Source: Gloeocapsopsis crepidinum LEGE 06123
GTDB lineage: Bacteria; Cyanobacteriota; Cyanobacteriia; Cyanobacteriales; Chroococcidiopsidaceae
NCBI RefSeq assembly: GCF_015207655.1
Contig: NZ_JADEWN010000025.1
Span: 1 to 64,000, forward strand
Direction: 5' to 3'
Length of the DNA stretch: 64,000 bases
Position 1 is the first letter of the stretch, and the number at the start of each line of letters is the position of its first letter. The notes beneath the pieces were generated by a model. It did no database searches, was not told where the DNA came from, and saw only the letters and a list, made by a program, of their open reading frames with translations. The translations under genes and the position numbers were made by a program. Shown here piece by piece: positions 44,409-53,760 of the stretch.

Positions 44409-44975
44409 TTACTGTACTGCTTCCCACTCAGGTGATAGACGCCGGAAATTGTATTCTGTTGCACCAGAATGACAACTCACACAGCTACTGACATCAACGG
44501 GGCGGGGTAGTTTAACGTTAGGATGCAAGGCTTTAAGATAACGGGATTCTCCAACGCGATATGGTATTGGTTCTTCCTTGAGTAAAGGACGCGAGAAGTT
44601 ACGTAGATAGTTCCAAATCAGTAAGCGCGGTGGATCGACTAGTTGAGGAAGCGTGACACCGTAGTGCTGCGGATCTTGCAATAGCCTCTGCCATGTTTGT
44701 GTTGGCATAACTGCAGGTGGTAAAGCAATATGGCAACTCGCACAATTCTCTAGATAAAGTTCTTGTCCTAATTGAAAGCGCGACGGCACGATATCCACAG
44801 TACCAATTTCTTCGGTGGCTGCCTCTTGTTTAGGAGAAGGCTGGGCATTAGTGGCGATCGCTAGCCCCCAACCCATCAGGATACTCCACAGCAAAATGAC
44901 TAGTAGAAAAAATTGCGATCGCCTCCGGTGCTGCGCTGCGCGCGATCGCTTCCTAGTCCAGTGTGATTTTTGCAT
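44409..44975 (-). CDS. Diheme cytochrome c
   Basis: About 188 residues from the ATG at 44975. A basic N-terminus (TRKRSRAAQHRRRSQ) and one hydrophobic helix (FFLLVILLWSILMGWGLAIA) act as a membrane anchor or signal. Two CxxCH heme-binding sites are visible, CASCH (near 70) and CVSCH (near 170). The rest of the sequence is close to known cyanobacterial diheme proteins of unknown partner. It would carry electrons in the lumen or periplasm. Its redox partners are unknown. An alternative ATG at 44978 adds one residue. Confidence 0.88.
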   Translation of the reverse strand: MQKSHWTRKRSRAAQHRRRSQFFLLVILLWSILMGWGLAIATNAQPSPKQEAATEEIGTVDIVPSRFQLGQELYLENCASCHIALPPAVMPTQTWQRLLQDPQHYGVTLPQLVDPPRLLIWNYLRNFSRPLLKEEPIPYRVGESRYLKALHPNVKLPRPVDVSSCVSCHSGATEYNFRRLSPEWEAVQ

Positions 44976-45073
44976 CATCCGATCGCCCCCTCATCACATT
45001 CAAGCTTTGCTGACTATAGCAATAGAACAATTCAATAGTATTCGCTGAGTTGCTGATAATTCACACTTTTTAC

Positions 45074-46201
45074 TCAGTCAAGAGGACGCGGTACAATCAA
45101 TCGAGATCGGGAAGCAGTTGTTGTCACTTCATACCACAGTCGTTCATATTTAGTCGCCATAACTTCTGCACTAAAGTTCTTAACAGCTACTTCTCGACCG
45201 CTTTGACCAAAGCGCCAGCGCAATTCTGGATCGTCTCGTAAGCGATAGATCGCGCTTGCCAGTTCATCAACATCATCTTGATCGATCAAAATGCCAGTCT
45301 CGCCATCAATAACTGCTTCTGACACACTTCCTACACGAGTCGCAATCACAGGACGCGCTGCTAGCATTGCTTCAACGATCGCCAGCGGAAACCCCTCAGA
45401 CCGTGATGGTAAAACAAACATATCAAAATTCGCTAAGTAGCTACGCGGATTGTCAACCCACCCTGGCATACTTAAGCGATCGCTGATGCCTAATTTTTGT
45501 GCAAGTTGTTCGAGTACTTGACGTTGTCCACCTTCACCGAGAATAACGACTTGCACTTTTTCAACTTTAGCTAATGCCCGTAGTAATACATCATGGGCTT
45601 TCATGGCATCTAATCGTCCGACGCTACCTACAACAATTTCATGCTTGGGCTGTGGTGGTTGAGGAGGTACAATATCTGGTACGCCGTTGGGTATGGAAAT
45701 AACTGTATTGCGTCCTAAAGCATAAAAATCTTCTATTTGTCGGGCGCTTGCTTGACCTACTGCAACATGAGCATCAACCCGCAAAGATAGCATTCGCGTT
45801 CGTAGTAAAGTCGTTGGATCGGTAGTTCTTAGGGGTAATTGATCGACACGCACAACTCGCGTGTTAGGAAGTAAAAGCGCAGCAAATAAGCCTGTTGCAC
45901 CTTGCCACGGCGTACAAAGGTTCAAATGGACAATATCAGGACGTAAGCGGTATAGTGCTGCATAATGGGCGGCAAATGACCAGGGATGATTAGGTGTAAC
46001 AACAACACGCGCTGCTTGGGGACGACGCGAGGCGATCGCATCCACAACTTGCTTTGAAGTTCCCATAACAGTAACAGCGATGCTATCTGATACCTGGGCA
46101 ACAAGATGACCAAGACTAATTTCTGCACCACCAATTCCCTCAGAATCAGTGTAGGTCACTACACGCAGCGGACGATTTATGTTAGTTTGAGTAGCTGTCA
46201 T
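45074..46201 (-). CDS. Family 4 glycosyltransferase
   Basis: 375 residues, GT-B. RVVTYTDSEGIGGAEISLGHL opens the N-terminal domain. VGSVGRLDAMKAHDVLLRAL and RSEGFPLAIVEAMLAARPVIATRVG (EX7E) give the GT4 C-terminal domain. It starts at 46201, overlapping the methyltransferase stop by 4 bases (ATGA), which signals translational coupling. It probably acts in glycolipid or polysaccharide synthesis together with that methyltransferase. Donor unknown. Confidence 0.92.
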   Translation of the reverse strand: MTATQTNINRPLRVVTYTDSEGIGGAEISLGHLVAQVSDSIAVTVMGTSKQVVDAIASRRPQAARVVVTPNHPWSFAAHYAALYRLRPDIVHLNLCTPWQGATGLFAALLLPNTRVVRVDQLPLRTTDPTTLLRTRMLSLRVDAHVAVGQASARQIEDFYALGRNTVISIPNGVPDIVPPQPPQPKHEIVVGSVGRLDAMKAHDVLLRALAKVEKVQVVILGEGGQRQVLEQLAQKLGISDRLSMPGWVDNPRSYLANFDMFVLPSRSEGFPLAIVEAMLAARPVIATRVGSVSEAVIDGETGILIDQDDVDELASAIYRLRDDPELRWRFGQSGREVAVKNFSAEVMATKYERLWYEVTTTASRSRLIVPRPLD

Positions 46202-46929
46202 TTGATTGCTAATACAATCATTCTGCGGCTATCCAGTGACATTGGTTCACCGTTATTTCCATAACCTTGTACTTCTTGAAAACCAGTTTGTAACAACCAA
46301 TCGCGTAATTCAGTAAAAGTAAAGTGACGTACAAAGTAATTCATTTGCCGCACTTGTCCATCACGGATGATAATTCGTTCAGTGTATGTTCGATTAGTAA
46401 ATACATCAAAGCGAGTACAATCAATTAAATAATTACAATCACGCTCTGTCACAGCATTAGCCTGAAATTCTTTTAATATTCGGTACAAGCTTTGCAATTC
46501 TATTAATAACTTACCACCAGGTTTGAGAGCGCGGTAAGCTTCGGCAAGCACTTTACGATTGTCTTCATCGTCAAAGTAGCCAAAAGCGGTGAACCAGTTA
46601 ATAATACAATCAAAGTGTTCTGTCCAAGGTAGCGATCGCATATCACCTTGAATGTATTCAACATCAATACCTTCTTGAGCATCTTGACGCGCTTTTTCTA
46701 GAAACAATGCTGTAGCATCCAATCCTGAAACACTACAGCCGCGCTGTGCAAGTAGATTTGCAATCCTTCCATGTCCACAAGCTAAATCGAGTACGGTCAT
46801 TTCAGCTTGCAGTTGCAACAAAGTCCAAATTAAATTGACTTCACGCTCGTTGCGTTCTGATGTTAAATGCGGTTCATAGAAGTACAAATAGTCTTCATTG
46901 AACAAAGCGGTAAAATCAAATTCAGACAT
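46198..46929 (-). CDS. Class I SAM-dependent methyltransferase
   Basis: 243 residues from the ATG at 46929 (ATG at 46932 adds one). MTVLDLACGHGRIANLLAQRG is the SAM-binding motif I, VEYIQGDMRSLPW the acidic/post-I region, and FDCIINWFTAFGYF with LKPGGKLLIEL complete the fold. The C-terminus (LRDWLLQTGFQEVQGYG) is of the small-molecule methyltransferase type. It overlaps the downstream GT4 gene by 4 bases, so it may methylate the sugar that GT4 transfers. Upstream is the MoxR gene. Confidence 0.9.
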   Translation of the reverse strand: MSEFDFTALFNEDYLYFYEPHLTSERNEREVNLIWTLLQLQAEMTVLDLACGHGRIANLLAQRGCSVSGLDATALFLEKARQDAQEGIDVEYIQGDMRSLPWTEHFDCIINWFTAFGYFDDEDNRKVLAEAYRALKPGGKLLIELQSLYRILKEFQANAVTERDCNYLIDCTRFDVFTNRTYTERIIIRDGQVRQMNYFVRHFTFTELRDWLLQTGFQEVQGYGNNGEPMSLDSRRMIVLAIK

Positions 46930-46937
46930 CACTCAGT

Positions 46938-47843
46938 TTAGGGAATGGGAACTGATCGCAACAGTCTTTCTACAACAGATTTAGCTTTGCGTCCGCCAGC
47001 AGGAATCAAACGATGACACAAGACATGAGGTGCTAGATATTTAATATCATCAGGAGTTGCGTAAGTGCGATCGCACAAATAAGCTAACGCCTGTGTTGCT
47101 TTGTGTAATGCTACTGTACCACGGGGACTCACGCCTAGCATGATATCTTCATCTTCTCGGGTTGCGCGTACAAGATCGATCATGTAACGTTGTAATGATT
47201 TTTCCACTTTGACAGCCGCACAACTGCGGCGTAATTCTGCAACTTCTGCTAATGTGATGCAAGGTTGTAAATCAGCTACTGTAATGCCTTCTTGTAACCG
47301 TTGCAACATAGATAACTCTTCTGCTTCACTCGGATAACCCAAGCTCAAAGACAAAATAAAGCGATCCATTTGGGCTTCAGGTAAAGGAAAAGTTCCTTGA
47401 TATTCAATTGGGTTTTGGGTTGCAATGACAAAAAAAGGACTCGGAACTCGCCGCGAAACTCCATCAACGGTTACTTGTTCCTCTTCCATCACTTCTAATA
47501 GCGCCGATTGCGTACGCGGTGTTGCACGGTTAATTTCATCTGCTAGTAGTACATTTGTAAATACTGGACCTGGAAGATATTCAAATTCCCCTGTTTTAGG
47601 ATTCCAAATATTAGTTCCGGTAATATCTGTCGGTAATAGATCAGGAGTGCATTGTAAGCGCTGAAACTTACCCGCAACCGAACGTGCTAATGATTTTGCT
47701 AGCAGAGTTTTACCTACACCAGGAACATCTTCTAGCAGTACATGACCTCCAGCAAGCAGGGAGACTAAAACTAAGCGAATTGGTTCAGCTTTACCAACAA
47801 TCGTACGACCTAGGTTCTGCGTGAGAATCTCGATTTTTTTCAT
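46938..47843 (-). CDS. MoxR-family AAA+ ATPase
   Basis: 301 residues. DVPGVGKTLLAKSLARSV (near 38-55) is Walker A and LLADEINRATPRTQSALLEVMEE (near 99) Walker B. FPLPEAQMDRF and the sensor 2 GVSPRGTVALHKATQ are typical of MoxR proteins. These act as chaperones that insert cofactors or help mature proteins with von Willebrand A domains. No vWA partner is visible nearby. The gene is upstream of the methyltransferase and GT4 genes, so a link with envelope modification is possible. Confidence 0.92.
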   Translation of the reverse strand: MKKIEILTQNLGRTIVGKAEPIRLVLVSLLAGGHVLLEDVPGVGKTLLAKSLARSVAGKFQRLQCTPDLLPTDITGTNIWNPKTGEFEYLPGPVFTNVLLADEINRATPRTQSALLEVMEEEQVTVDGVSRRVPSPFFVIATQNPIEYQGTFPLPEAQMDRFILSLSLGYPSEAEELSMLQRLQEGITVADLQPCITLAEVAELRRSCAAVKVEKSLQRYMIDLVRATREDEDIMLGVSPRGTVALHKATQALAYLCDRTYATPDDIKYLAPHVLCHRLIPAGGRKAKSVVERLLRSVPIP

Positions 47844-47924
47844 GCACTACTACAGTTTTTCAATAAGCAATTTAGAGTGTTGAGGATCAAGAATAACCTT
47901 GTGGCAACCACACTCAGTAGTTCA

Positions 47925-48932
47925 TCACTTAGTGTTCCCTTGTAGTACCTCTTTTGCAGCAGTGCAATCAAATTGAATTTGTGCCTTTAATTCATCTAAT
48001 GAAGCAAACTTTTGTTCTGGGCGTAAAAATTTTTCTAGCTGTACAGTTAATGTTTTGCCGTATAAATCTCCCGACCAATCAAATAAATATACTTCTACGG
48101 ATGGATGCGTACCATTGATCGTAGGACGATTACCAATATTCATGACGCCTTGATAATTATCTCCACCTTGAATAAAAACCTGAACTGCGTAAACTCCTTT
48201 ACTTGGGAGAAATTTCTCAGGTGGTACTGCGATATTAGCAGTAGGAAAACCAATTGTTCTACCTAACTGCTGTCCTTTAACTACGGTTCCCGTGAGAGTA
48301 TAAGGACGTCCTAGTAATTCTGTAGCACATGGTAAATCGCCATGTTCGAGTGCTTGACGGATTGCAGAACTACTGATGCGATCGCCTGCACGCGCATGAA
48401 TCGGAACAATCGTTACTGGAATGCCAAAACCCGCCGCGATCGCTTTTAAATCTTTAGCAGTACCACAACGCTGCTTACCAAAACAAAAGTTTTCTCCGAC
48501 ACTAATTTCTTGACAACACAACTGCTGAATGAGAATTTTTTCGACAAAGTCTTGCGGGCTTAAAGCCGCTAAATCCTTTGTAAATGGCACTCGCACTAGT
48601 TGTTCTATGCCTAAGGATTGTAATTGCTTTACCTTCTCATCTAAAGGTGTTAACAGCGATCGCTTTTTCCCTGTAAAAAACTCTTGTGGATGTGGATTAA
48701 AAGTTACAACAGTACTATAAATATGTTCGGGGCGATCGCTACTAGATACTTGTTGTGTTTCAGCAGTAACTGATAAAGGGTAAGACAGTAAGGATTTTAC
48801 TTCCTCCTGGCTTTTGATGCGATGCAAAATTGGACGAATAACCTCTTGATGCCCAAGGTGAATGCCATCGAAGTTTCCTAGGGCAACCGCAGTTGGTGTC
48901 AAAGCATTAGTTAGAGAAGAAGTAACCCACAC
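47925..48932 (-). CDS. ribF: Bifunctional riboflavin kinase / FAD synthetase
   Basis: 335 residues. The N-terminal FAD synthetase domain has VALGNFDGIHLGHQEVI (HxGH nucleotidyltransferase motif), TFNPHPQEFF and ISSSAIRQAL. The C-terminal riboflavin kinase has GRTIGFPTANI and GVMNIGNRPT, with VEVYLFDWSGDLYG ending the domain. It makes FMN and FAD from riboflavin with ATP. It is next to surE on the same strand. The middle insertion after residue 45 (Gln/Ser-rich, to about 70) is longer than in E. coli RibF and looks like a lineage-specific loop. Confidence 0.97.
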   Translation of the reverse strand: MWVTSSLTNALTPTAVALGNFDGIHLGHQEVIRPILHRIKSQEEVKSLLSYPLSVTAETQQVSSSDRPEHIYSTVVTFNPHPQEFFTGKKRSLLTPLDEKVKQLQSLGIEQLVRVPFTKDLAALSPQDFVEKILIQQLCCQEISVGENFCFGKQRCGTAKDLKAIAAGFGIPVTIVPIHARAGDRISSSAIRQALEHGDLPCATELLGRPYTLTGTVVKGQQLGRTIGFPTANIAVPPEKFLPSKGVYAVQVFIQGGDNYQGVMNIGNRPTINGTHPSVEVYLFDWSGDLYGKTLTVQLEKFLRPEQKFASLDELKAQIQFDCTAAKEVLQGNTK

Positions 48933-49006
48933 GCTTTACATTTTGACATAAATAGGTCAATGGTAACAGATTAGGAGAAATCAGGGGTCAGGAAGCTTTT
49001 TTTCTG

Positions 49007-49819
49007 CTAACTTTGATTCTTGTTTTTGTTAAATTCCCACTTGGACAACGGATGCAGCGCATCAAGATAAGTCAAATTGTAGTGTAGAGGTGTAATTGTA
49101 ATGTAATTGTGACGAATTGCCTCAACATCAGTTGGAATATCCTGCGGTAAATCCAAGCCTTGTTTTGCTGGTGTGACATCTTCAACCAACTCCCCAGCTA
49201 ACCAATAATAAGTTTTACCACGAGGATCGACACGCTTTTCAAAGATATCAACATAGCGACGAATTCCCTGACGTGTGATTTGCACCCCTGCAATTTCTGC
49301 TAATTCGACCGCAGGAATATTAACATTGAGTAACATGACTTCAGGTAAAGGGTGACTTGCGATCTTGTCGAGTAAATCAACTGCAAATGTCGCAGCGGGT
49401 TGAAATGCTTTAGAAGTAAAACTTGTCAACGACAGTGCCACACTAGGTATACCCTCAATGATACCTTCCATAGCGGCGGAAACAGTACCAGAGTAGAGAA
49501 TATCAGTGCCTAAATTTGCACCCTGATTGATACCGGAAAGCACAAAATCTGGTGGACTATCAAGCAATGCCCATAACGCTAGCTTCACGCAGTCAGCAGG
49601 AGTTCCCGAACAAGCCCAAGCTTTGATACTTGAGTGAAATACCGACTCAACAAGTTCCGCACGAATTGGTTGATGTAATGTTAATCCATGTCCAGTTGCC
49701 GATCGCTCGCGATCTGGACAAACAACAGCAACTTCGTGTCCGGCTGCTGCTAAAGTATCGGCTAGAGTACGAATCCCTAGCGCGTAAATACCGTCGTCGT
49801 TACAAATAAGTAATTTCAT
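49007..49819 (-). CDS. surE: 5'/3'-nucleotidase SurE
   Basis: 270 residues. [16 protein letters not shown] holds the N-terminal DD metal site, [18 protein letters not shown] the Ser, and [28 protein letters not shown] the Asn motif. It releases phosphate from nucleoside monophosphates and matters in stationary-phase survival in other bacteria. It is divergent from pheS with a short tandem repeat region between and upstream of ribF on the same strand. Confidence 0.97.
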   Translation of the reverse strand: MKLLICNDDGIYALGIRTLADTLAAAGHEVAVVCPDRERSATGHGLTLHQPIRAELVESVFHSSIKAWACSGTPADCVKLALWALLDSPPDFVLSGINQGANLGTDILYSGTVSAAMEGIIEGIPSVALSLTSFTSKAFQPAATFAVDLLDKIASHPLPEVMLLNVNIPAVELAEIAGVQITRQGIRRYVDIFEKRVDPRGKTYYWLAGELVEDVTPAKQGLDLPQDIPTDVEAIRHNYITITPLHYNLTYLDALHPLSKWEFNKNKNQS

Positions 49820-49839
49820 GAAGTTTCAGAGGTCGGAGG

Positions 49840-49912
49840 TCGGAGGAAGAATTAGTTACTAGCCACTAATCACTAGTCACTCGCCCGTCTCCCCTACTCC
49901 CTTTTAAACTGA
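49840..49912. repeat. Short tandem repeats between surE and pheS
   Basis: GGTCGGAGGTCGGAGG and ACTAGCCACTAATCACTAGTCACT-like units, typical cyanobacterial intergenic STRR DNA. Confidence 0.6.
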
Positions 49913-49963
49913 TACGATACACTTAATATTGAATTGAAATAGCTGGCTTTCAGAGAATTACTG

Positions 49964-50980
49964 TTGAATACAACAAGCATGAGCAATCAGCCTAGCACTT
50001 TAAAGGCTCAACTGGAAACTTTACGACAAGAAGGCATAAGCGCGATCGCTGCTGCTGATTCCTTGGATCGATTAGAGGAACTTCGAGTAGTTTACCTCGG
50101 TAAGAAGGGTCAACTATCAGGATTATTGCGCAGCATGGGGCAATTGAGTGCTGAAGAACGTCCGCAAATTGGGGCGATCGCCAATGTTGTTAAAGAAGCT
50201 TTACAAGACGAACTAGAAAACCAGCGTCAGAAATTACAAGCGGCTGCAATTCAAGCACAATTAAAAGCAGAAACGATTGATGTCACCATGCCTGGTGTTT
50301 ACCGCCCGCTTGGTCGCGTTCATCCGCTTCATAGTACAATGGATAGGGTGCTGGATATCTTTGTTGGTCTAGGCTACACTGTGGCTCAAGGACCAGAGAT
50401 GGAAACTGATTACTATAATTTTGAAGCACTCAATTTCCAACCAGATCACCCTGCACGCGATATGCAGGACACTTTGTTTCTTCCTGATGGAAACTTACTA
50501 CGAACACATACTTCCAACGTGCAAATTCACTACATGGAAGATAACGATCCGCCAGTAAGAGTTGCAATTCCAGGACGCTGCTATCGTCGCGATACTGTAG
50601 ATGCTACCCACGCCGCAGTGTTCCACCAAATCGAAATTTTGGCAATCGATGAAGGTTTGACTTTTACCGACCTCAAAGGAACAGTTAAAATATTCCTACA
50701 AGAATTATTCGGTGATTCACCAATTCGCTTCCGCGCAAGTTATTTCCCCTTTACTGAACCTTCCGCCGAAGTAGACGTGCAATGGAAAGGTCGTTGGTTA
50801 GAAGTAATGGGTTGTGGTATGGTTGACCCAAATGTGCTTAAAGCTGTAGGTTACGATCCTGAGGTTTATACAGGGTTTGCTGCAGGAATGGGTGTGGAAA
50901 GGTTGGCGATGGTATTGCACGAAATTGATGATATTCGTCGTTTCTACAACAGTGACTTGCGGTTTCTACAACAGTTTTAG
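49964..50980 (+). CDS. pheS: Phenylalanine-tRNA ligase alpha subunit
   Basis: 338 residues (ATG at 49979 gives 333). The N-terminal coiled coil ([39 protein letters not shown]) binds t[22 protein letters not shown] is the class II motif 1 helix, [21 protein letters not shown] motif 2 and [18 protein letters not shown] motif 3. It pairs with PheT, not seen in this window, to charge tRNA-Phe. Divergent from surE. Confidence 0.98.
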   Translation: MNTTSMSNQPSTLKAQLETLRQEGISAIAAADSLDRLEELRVVYLGKKGQLSGLLRSMGQLSAEERPQIGAIANVVKEALQDELENQRQKLQAAAIQAQLKAETIDVTMPGVYRPLGRVHPLHSTMDRVLDIFVGLGYTVAQGPEMETDYYNFEALNFQPDHPARDMQDTLFLPDGNLLRTHTSNVQIHYMEDNDPPVRVAIPGRCYRRDTVDATHAAVFHQIEILAIDEGLTFTDLKGTVKIFLQELFGDSPIRFRASYFPFTEPSAEVDVQWKGRWLEVMGCGMVDPNVLKAVGYDPEVYTGFAAGMGVERLAMVLHEIDDIRRFYNSDLRFLQQF

Positions 50981-51135
50981 AGTAGTAGTAGCTAATAGTG
51001 AAAGCATTTCCAATTGAGTTATGAATGCCCAATTCAGGTTGTTAATTATTCACTGTTCATTGCTAACAGAATACTTATTCGTTAGCTATTAGTCAACTAT
51101 TTAAATGAAAATTAAACCAGCAAGGAGGTAACTTC

Positions 51136-51648
51136 ATGCTGAAGATTTTAGAAAAAAATACAAGATATTTTCATAATTGGTTTGACAAAGAGCGTATAGT
51201 TTACAGTCTAGAACTTGTACAAAATCTGATTGTGATTTTGTTGTGTATTAGCTTGTTTTGCATTATGCTGATTCGGCTGACTGATATATTTATCGCACTA
51301 CTGCAGCCCTTAAAATTCCAAAGTATAACTTCAGATATTTTATTTATTTTAATTTTAGTTGAGTTATTTCGTTTACTCATTATTTACTTGCAAGAACAAC
51401 GTATTTCTGTAGGTGTAGCAGTAGAAATTTCTATAGTTTCTGTGTTAAGAGAAGTAATTCTTCGAGAAGTTTTAGAGATTCCCTGGCAACAGATTTTGGC
51501 AGTGTGTGCTTTTTTGTTGGTTTTAGCAGTACTGTTATTAACTCGTGCTTGGATGGCAAAAATATTTAATACAATTGCACTGGAAAATAATCAAAATATT
51601 GCTGACAAGTTGACAGAAAATTCTCTAGAAAAACGTATACCAATTTAA
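51136..51648 (+). CDS. PsiE-like phosphate-starvation-inducible membrane protein
   Basis: 170 residues with four hydrophobic helices: LVQNLIVILLCISLFCIMLI, DILFILILVELFRLLIIYL, then after a charged helix ILAVCAFLLVLAVLLLT. AAGGAGGT ribosome binding site at 51121-51128 supports the ATG at 51136. The layout (ELFRLLIIYL then VAVEISIVSVLREVILRE) matches the PsiE family of four-helix membrane proteins of unknown activity. It is convergent with recQ, 5 bases apart. Confidence 0.85.
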   Translation: MLKILEKNTRYFHNWFDKERIVYSLELVQNLIVILLCISLFCIMLIRLTDIFIALLQPLKFQSITSDILFILILVELFRLLIIYLQEQRISVGVAVEISIVSVLREVILREVLEIPWQQILAVCAFLLVLAVLLLTRAWMAKIFNTIALENNQNIADKLTENSLEKRIPI

Positions 51649-51653
51649 TAAAA

Positions 51654-53075
51654 CTATTTTAAGCAGCGATCGCAATGTCCACAATTAAATGCTGCTTGAT
51701 CGAACCCAAATGCACTTAAGAGAAATCGCCAGCGACACGCACGAGTGTTCAGATATTCATTAATTTGATGCGCGACATTGAGTTGTCCTGGAGATTGTAA
51801 GCGGGTCTGATGAATAATGTAATTGAAAGGATCTTGCCATTCAAGTTGACCATTACTGTGAAGTAGGGCAAGGGCGATCGCACTTTCAGCATCTCGCGGA
51901 ATTTCACCTTGTTTAGGCAATTTTTTGGCTAATTGCTGCGCTTTAGTGTATTGCGATCGCACTGATGCAATAAAAAATTCTTGACGTTGCTTGTCTTGGG
52001 GATCTAGCCATCCTGTCGGTTCACTCACAAGTGTTAAGGCGATGCTTGGTTTACTATCGCGCCCTGCGCGTCCAATTTCTTGGACATATTCTGAAAGCAA
52101 TAACGGTGCATGAAAGTGAATTACCCAGCGAACATCGGGCTTATTAATCCCCATGCCAAACGCTGAGGTACAAATCACAAATGGTATTTTGCCACTTAGC
52201 CAGTGGTTTTCAATTCCTCGACGTTCTTCTGGGCTTAAACCTGCATGGTAAGCAGCCGTAGTATAACCTTGTTGGTTCAACCATTGGGCTAAACTTTCGC
52301 TATCTCTGCGCGTACGCACATAAATTAATCCAGCTTTTGGTCTAGCTTGAATGAACTTTAATACCTGTTGTCGTCTGCCTCGCGGTGTCCACACGGTTTG
52401 AACTTTGAGGTGGAGATTTGAACGATAGGGATTTTGGCGAAAAACTTGGGGTTGTTGAAGTTGTAAAACTTGCTGAATCGTATTTTGTGCCGTTGGATCG
52501 GCGGTAGCAGTAAATGCAGCGATCGCAATTTTTGTTCCTTGTGGTTTTGATTGTAACAATGCAGGTCGTACTGCACCCAAACGGCGGTATGCTGGGCGAA
52601 AGGTATCTCCCCACTGTACTAAACAATGCACTTCATCAAGAATCAGGCTGTTGATCTTTACTTGCGGTTGACACAAGCGTTCCCACACAGGTGTGCTAAG
52701 CAGTGTTTCAGGTGAAAGATAAAGTAACTTGAGCTGCTGTCGTTCTAATTGCTGTAAAATTTGTTTTCGTTGATACGTTGGCAATTCGCTGTGTAATAGT
52801 GCAGCTGCTAGGCGGCGATCACGTAATTCTTTGACTTGGTTTTCCATCAAAGCGACTAACGGCGACACTACCAGCGTTAAACCAGGTTGCAGTAATGCCG
52901 GAAGTTGAAAGCAAATCGATTTACCCCCACCTGTAGGCATAATGATGAGAGTATCTTGCTGCGATAGTAAGCTACAGATAATTTCTTCCTGGGGTTGGCG
53001 GAATTCTTGATATCCCCAAATTTTTTGTAAAGTGTCTCGCAGTTTTTGCGTGGCGATCGCGTTTGACTGATTCAT
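51654..53075 (-). CDS. recQ: ATP-dependent DNA helicase RecQ
   Basis: 473 residues, the short form. MPTGGGKSICFQLPALL is Walker A (near 45), SLILDEVHCLVQWGDTFRPAYRRL the DExH box with the RecQ-specific aromatic loop, and CTSAFGMGINKPDVRWVIHFHAP motif V. The C-terminus FNCGHCDRCLK keeps a Cys cluster that binds zinc, but there is no HRDC domain. The enzyme unwinds DNA 3' to 5' during repair. Length is shorter than E. coli RecQ (about 610) because the winged-helix and HRDC parts are missing or reduced. Confidence 0.95.
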   Translation of the reverse strand: MNQSNAIATQKLRDTLQKIWGYQEFRQPQEEIICSLLSQQDTLIIMPTGGGKSICFQLPALLQPGLTLVVSPLVALMENQVKELRDRRLAAALLHSELPTYQRKQILQQLERQQLKLLYLSPETLLSTPVWERLCQPQVKINSLILDEVHCLVQWGDTFRPAYRRLGAVRPALLQSKPQGTKIAIAAFTATADPTAQNTIQQVLQLQQPQVFRQNPYRSNLHLKVQTVWTPRGRRQQVLKFIQARPKAGLIYVRTRRDSESLAQWLNQQGYTTAAYHAGLSPEERRGIENHWLSGKIPFVICTSAFGMGINKPDVRWVIHFHAPLLLSEYVQEIGRAGRDSKPSIALTLVSEPTGWLDPQDKQRQEFFIASVRSQYTKAQQLAKKLPKQGEIPRDAESAIALALLHSNGQLEWQDPFNYIIHQTRLQSPGQLNVAHQINEYLNTRACRWRFLLSAFGFDQAAFNCGHCDRCLK

Positions 53076-53496
53076 CAGTAATAAGGTGGATTGTCAGGAT
53101 TTACTTTTAAGGTTTCCCCAAAATGAAGTAAATGCGATCGTATTGCTTGGTAACTGAAGTCGCAGCTTAACAAACCTGATCCACCTCCGTAAACTCATAA
53201 AATCAGAGTCGTATAAAACGATCGAGGTAAAACTCGTTTATTCATACCAATAAAAAGATGATTGCATCCAATATTCAACGATCTCATCTCGTATCTCCTC
53301 TGCTTCTTCTGTTAAGCGTGTATTCACACTGAAAACTTATTAACTTAACAAAATTCCTTTCTCTCAATCCAACTGATACAATATCTTGTCTTGCTCGCAA
53401 CATACTCCAAACAACAAGACTATTGATACCTAAGTTATCGATATGACTTATTAAGAGTGTGCTTGTACGTGCATATTGAATTTATTTTTGAGAAAA
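53076..53496. other. Intergenic region between recQ and the symporter pair
   Basis: About 420 bases. It contains a degenerate copy of the composite hairpin repeat (CCACCTCCGT at 53181-53190 followed by ACTCATAAAAT), and must contain the promoter of the DUF4212 gene. No gene seen. Confidence 0.5.
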
Positions 53497-53751
53497 ATGG
53501 ATAAAAACCAAAGTCAAGCTTACTGGCGGGCTAATAAAGCTTTAATCCGAAATCTTTTAATTGTCTGGGCGCTAGTATCACTTATTTTCAGCATTTTACT
53601 CGTTGAACCATTAAATGCAATACAACTTGGTCGAGTCCCCCTTGGTTTTTGGATGGCACAGCAAGGCTCAATTTTAACGTTTGTCGTGCTGATTTTTATA
53701 TATGCTGTCCAGATGGATCGGCTCGATCGCAAATACGGAATTAGGAAATGA
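53497..53751 (+). CDS. DUF4212 small subunit of sodium/solute symporter
   Basis: 84 residues from the ATG at 53497 (the TTG at 53476 is an alternative). AYWRANKALIRNLLIVWALVSLIFSILLVEPLN and PLGFWMAQQGSILTFVVLIFIYAVQMDRLDRKYG are the two hydrophobic helices of DUF4212 proteins. These always sit next to the large sodium:solute symporter and probably help assemble it. The symporter start lies 9 bases downstream. Confidence 0.9.
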   Translation: MDKNQSQAYWRANKALIRNLLIVWALVSLIFSILLVEPLNAIQLGRVPLGFWMAQQGSILTFVVLIFIYAVQMDRLDRKYGIRK

Positions 53752-53760
53752 GGGTAAATC

